In this document: piece by piece, positions 35,031 to 37,295 of the stretch | How positions within the stretch are numbered: position 1 is the first letter of the stretch | How the letters are laid out: each line of letters begins with the position of its first letter | Source of the DNA: Aquabacterium sp. | GTDB lineage: Bacteria; Pseudomonadota; Gammaproteobacteria; Burkholderiales; Burkholderiaceae_C | Length of the DNA stretch: 37,295 nucleotides | NCBI GenBank assembly: GCA_023150345.1 | Contig: JAKLLB010000038.1 | Coordinates: 1 to 37,295, forward strand | Direction: 5' to 3' | Program-made: the position numbers and the translations under genes | The notes under the pieces: generated by a model | The model's input: the letters and a program-made list of their open reading frames with translations, nothing else | What the model was told of the DNA's origin: nothing | The model's database searches: none

Positions 35031-35115
35031 GCCGACGTGGTGAAATTGGTAGACACGCTATCTTGAGGGGGTAGTGGCGAAAGCTGTGCGAGTTCGAGTC
35101 TCGCCGTCGGCACCA
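35031..35115 (+). tRNA. tRNA-Leu (anticodon GAG)
   Basis: The acceptor strand GCCGACG (35031-35037) pairs with CGTCGGC (35105-35111), followed by A and an encoded CCA. The D arm is TGGTGAAATTGGTAGACAC. The anticodon stem CTATC/GGTAG encloses TTGAGGG, giving anticodon GAG. A variable arm of class II type and the T loop GAGTTCGAGTCTC are present. It reads CUC and CUU codons. It stands between secG and nuoA, as in related genomes. Confidence 0.96.
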
Positions 35116-35207
35116 GGCTTGAAGCGGTCCAGGTCCTGATCCGGTGCCTGGGCCGTGCGCCCTGTAGGCAGGGAGCAGGCAGGGGCGCTCCGTGAGCCAT
35201 CTTCTGA

Positions 35208-35231
35208 TGGCGGGCGGCGCGCCAATTTTTT
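35208..35231 (+). terminator. Terminator between tRNA-Leu and nuoA
   Basis: TGGCG, loop GGCGGCG, CGCCA followed by ATTTTTT. The stem is short but the T-run is the best in the window. It lies 38 bases before nuoA, so nuo transcription either starts downstream or depends on read-through. Confidence 0.6.
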
Positions 35232-35268
35232 GGCCGGATCGGAACCGACACCCATCGCGAAGCCGACC

Positions 35269-35628
35269 ATGGACCTTCAACAGTACCTGCCCGTCATCCT
35301 GTTCATTCTGGTGGGCGCGGCGGTCGGCGTGGCACCACAGGTCATCGGCTTCATCTTCGGGCCCAATCGACCCGATGCCCAGAAGAACAGCCCCTACGAG
35401 TGCGGCTTCGAGGCGTTCGAGGATGCGCGCATGAAGTTCGATGTGCGCTACTACCTCGTGGCCATCCTGTTCATCCTGTTCGACCTCGAGATCGCGTTCC
35501 TGTTCCCGTGGGCCGTCGCGCTGCGCGACATCGGCGCCGCCGGCTTCTGGGCCATGATGATCTTCCTCGCGATCCTCGTGGTGGGCTTCATCTACGAGTG
35601 GAAGAAGGGCGCCCTCGACTGGGAGTGA
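35269..35628 (+). CDS. nuoA: NADH-quinone oxidoreductase subunit A
   Basis: A 119-residue membrane subunit of complex I with three helices. Seen: [20 protein letters not shown], the loop [20 protein letters not shown] with the conserved Glu-Cys-Gly, [20 protein letters not shown] and the last helix before [14 protein letters not shown]. The ECG loop contacts the quinone site with NuoD and NuoH. ATG 35269 is the normal start. It is first in the nuo operon, 60 bases before nuoB. Confidence 0.97.
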   Translation: MDLQQYLPVILFILVGAAVGVAPQVIGFIFGPNRPDAQKNSPYECGFEAFEDARMKFDVRYYLVAILFILFDLEIAFLFPWAVALRDIGAAGFWAMMIFLAILVVGFIYEWKKGALDWE

Positions 35629-35688
35629 ACGTCGTGACGCATCGACACCTCGCGCGCACCGTCCGCATCGACACACTGGATCCGCAAG

Positions 35689-36168
35689 ATGGGCATTGAA
35701 GGCGTACTCAAGGAAGGCTTCGTCACCACCTCGGTCGACAAGCTGATCAACTGGTCGAAGACCGGTTCATTGTGGCCCATGACCTTCGGTCTGGCCTGCT
35801 GCGCCGTCGAGATGATGCACGCTGGCGCGTCGCGTTACGACATCGACCGCTTCGGCATGCTGTTTCGTCCGAGCCCGCGTCAGAGCGATCTGATGATCGT
35901 CGCCGGCACGCTGTGCAACAAGATGGGGCCCGCGCTGCGCAAGGTGTACGACCAGATGGCCGAGCCGCGCTGGGTGCTGTCGATGGGCTCCTGCGCGAAC
36001 GGCGGCGGCTACTACCACTACAGCTATTCAGTGGTGCGCGGCTGCGATCGCATCGTGCCGGTCGACGTCTACGTGCCCGGCTGCCCGCCCACCGCGGAGG
36101 CGCTGCTGTACGGAATTCTCCAACTGCAGGCCAAGATCCGCCGCGAGAACACGATAGCCCGGGCCTGA
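35689..36168 (+). CDS. nuoB: NADH-quinone oxidoreductase subunit B
   Basis: A 159-residue peripheral subunit that carries cluster N2, the last electron donor to quinone. The four ligands are C37 and C38 ([11 protein letters not shown]), C102 ([19 protein letters not shown]) and C132 ([13 protein letters not shown]). The start [20 protein letters not shown] is typical of betaproteobacteria. It is two bases from nuoC. Confidence 0.98.
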   Translation: MGIEGVLKEGFVTTSVDKLINWSKTGSLWPMTFGLACCAVEMMHAGASRYDIDRFGMLFRPSPRQSDLMIVAGTLCNKMGPALRKVYDQMAEPRWVLSMGSCANGGGYYHYSYSVVRGCDRIVPVDVYVPGCPPTAEALLYGILQLQAKIRRENTIARA

Positions 36169-36170
36169 AC

Positions 36171-36770
36171 ATGACGCAACGACTCGACAACCTGCAGGCT
36201 GCGCTCGAGACTGTGCTGGGCGGCCGCCTCCGGTCGCTGGTGCGCGCGCGCGGCGAAATCACCGTTACCGTGGCCGCCGGCGACTACTCCGACGTCGCCC
36301 GCACGCTGCGTGATGACCCGGCATTGAAGTTCGAGCAGTTGATCGACCTGTGCGGCATCGACTACAGCACCTGGCAGGACCGGCCCTGGGAGGGTCCGCG
36401 CTATTGCGTCGTGTCGCACCTGCTGTCGGTGAGCCTGAACTGGCGCGTGCGCCTCAAGGTGTTCGCACCTGACGACGACGTCCCGGTGGTGGCCTCGGTC
36501 ACAGACCTGTGGACGGCGGCCAACTGGTTCGAGCGCGAGGCCTTCGACATGATCGGCGTGATCTTCGAGGGGCATACCGACTTGCGCCGGCTGCTGACCG
36601 ACTACGGTTTCATCGGTCATCCGCTGCGCAAGGACTTCCCGGTATCGGGCCACGTGGAAATGCGCTACGACCCGGAGCAAAAGCGGGTGATCTACCAGCC
36701 GGTCACGATCGAGCCACGCGAGATCACGCCACGCGTCATCCGTGAAGAGAACTACGGGGGCCTGCACTGA
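36171..36770 (+). CDS. nuoC: NADH-quinone oxidoreductase subunit C
   Basis: A 199-residue 30-kDa-type subunit, separate from NuoD as in most bacteria outside the enterics. Conserved segments are [32 protein letters not shown] and [20 protein letters not shown], which contact NuoB and NuoD. The end GGLH is normal. Its TGA overlaps the ATG of a 27-codon ORF lying in the repeat before nuoD (TGATG). Confidence 0.97.
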   Translation: MTQRLDNLQAALETVLGGRLRSLVRARGEITVTVAAGDYSDVARTLRDDPALKFEQLIDLCGIDYSTWQDRPWEGPRYCVVSHLLSVSLNWRVRLKVFAPDDDVPVVASVTDLWTAANWFEREAFDMIGVIFEGHTDLRRLLTDYGFIGHPLRKDFPVSGHVEMRYDPEQKRVIYQPVTIEPREITPRVIREENYGGLH

Positions 36771-36853
36771 TGAGCCGCCACTACGCTTGTATTCGTTCGC
36801 TGCCCCCCGTGGGGGCGCAGGGCGCCCTGGCGGCGGCCCGGCGGGAGCCCTGA
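36770..36853 (+). CDS. Possible 27-codon ORF coupled between nuoC and nuoD
   Basis: ATG 36770 overlaps the nuoC stop (TGATG). The frame reads [20 protein letters not shown] and seven more residues, and stops at 36851-36853, one base before nuoD's ATG. It is made entirely of the palindromic repeat described at 36771-36854. It might serve only to keep ribosomes moving from nuoC to nuoD; no protein family is recognised. Confidence 0.3.
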   Translation: MSRHYACIRSLPPVGAQGALAAARREP

Positions 36854-36854
36854 A
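36771..36854. repeat. Palindromic GC-rich intergenic repeat between nuoC and nuoD
   Basis: The 84-base gap is almost entirely palindromic. GCCCCC, loop CGT, GGGGGC spans 36802-36816; CAGGGCGCCCTG (36818-36829) is a perfect 12-base palindrome; GC-rich GGCGG/CCGGCGGG stretches follow. The ordering TTCGCTGCCCCCC-GTGGGGGCG resembles a dispersed repeat I recall from many Comamonadaceae and Rubrivivax-group genomes. No second copy is in this window. Confidence 0.65.
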
Positions 36855-37295
36855 ATGGCCGAGATCAAGAACTACACGCTCAACTTCGGGCCTCAGCACC
36901 CGGCCGCGCACGGCGTGCTGCGGTTGGTGCTCGAACTCGACGGAGAGGTGATCCAGCGCGCCGACCCGCACATCGGATTGCTGCATCGAGCCACCGAGAA
37001 ACTGGCCGAGAGCAAGACCTTCATTCAGTCGCTGCCCTACATGGACCGTCTGGACTACGTGTCCATGATGTGCAACGAGCACGCATATTGCCTGGCCATC
37101 GAGAAGTTGCTGGGCATCGACGTGCCGATACGCGCGCAGTACATCCGCGTGATGTTCAGCGAAGTCACGCGCCTGCTGAACCATCTGCTGTGGCTGGGCT
37201 GCCACGGCATGGACTGCGGCGCGATGAACATGCTGATCTACTGCTTCCGCGAGCGCGAAGACCTGTTCGACATGTACGAGGCCGTTTCCGGCGCG
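36855..37295 (+). CDS. nuoD: NADH-quinone oxidoreductase subunit D, N-terminal part (cut by window)
   Basis: The first 147 codons of the 49-kDa-type subunit, which forms the quinone cavity with NuoB. Seen: [20 protein letters not shown] with the quinone-site GPQHPAAHG histidines, [35 protein letters not shown] and [17 protein letters not shown], at which point the window ends. The frame is open to the edge and has no defect. The start follows the intergenic repeat by one base. Confidence 0.97.
   Translation, partial: MAEIKNYTLNFGPQHPAAHGVLRLVLELDGEVIQRADPHIGLLHRATEKLAESKTFIQSLPYMDRLDYVSMMCNEHAYCLAIEKLLGIDVPIRAQYIRVMFSEVTRLLNHLLWLGCHGMDCGAMNMLIYCFREREDLFDMYEAVSGA

Overview
This is a GC-rich (roughly two-thirds G+C by eye) chromosomal window. 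Its protein sequences and gene order point to a betaproteobacterium of the order Burkholderiales, most like the Leptothrix/Rubrivivax/Methylibium group. The markers are tpiA-secG-tRNA-Leu-nuoABCD, rpsO-pnp, iscRSUA-hscBA-fdx, zapB-zapA-6S RNA and the rsxB/nth neighbourhood. Nearly all of it is core, vertically inherited genome. I see no prophage, insertion sequence, integron or CRISPR array.

Layout. 1-3015: a TRAP transporter for organic or keto acids, with the binding protein convergent to its two membrane subunits. 3191-4379: a DUF442 phosphatase-like protein, YqeY and ribosomal protein S21. 4620-5837: a HI0933-type flavoprotein. 5905-8830: assimilatory nitrite reductase nirBD. Divergent from it, 9034-11399 carries a single-chain ANTAR antiterminator with two PilJ-type sensor repeats, then a PAS protein with a degenerate GGDEF domain. 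11464-13565: an EVE protein, 6S RNA, zapA, a zapB-like gene and nth. 13613-16482: a DMT exporter, an RsxB-type ferredoxin and a broken phaZ. 16843-20908: an aminotransferase, uvrB and a low-molecular-weight phosphatase. 20913-26378: the complete isc iron-sulfur operon behind two IscR boxes. 26442-29612: a histidine phosphatase, an internally deleted tsaD and a periplasmic amino-acid binding protein. 29671-32620: rpsO and pnp with leader structures. 32644-34871: a quinone oxidoreductase, tpiA and secG. 35031-37295: tRNA-Leu(GAG) and the start of the nuo operon, cut inside nuoD.

How the genes work together. The isc operon would supply clusters to several proteins encoded here: NirB, NirD, Nth, RsxB and NuoB. 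The ANTAR protein beside nirBD is best read as its nitrate/nitrite-responsive antiterminator. Its architecture (pseudo-receiver, ANTAR, two PilJ repeats) merges into one soluble chain jobs that NasS/NasT split between two proteins. Its neighbour has lost the GGDEF active-site motif but keeps the RxxD inhibitory site, which suggests a c-di-GMP receptor.

Two core genes carry clean internal deletions relative to their families: phaZ (out of frame, about 178 nt) and tsaD (in frame, about 141 nt, removing the SGGHT region of an essential enzyme). Both need checking against reads. Other points of interest are a palindromic repeat forming the whole nuoC-nuoD junction with a coupled 27-codon ORF, a 9-bp tandem repeat behind rpsU, and a long hairpin in the pnp leader.
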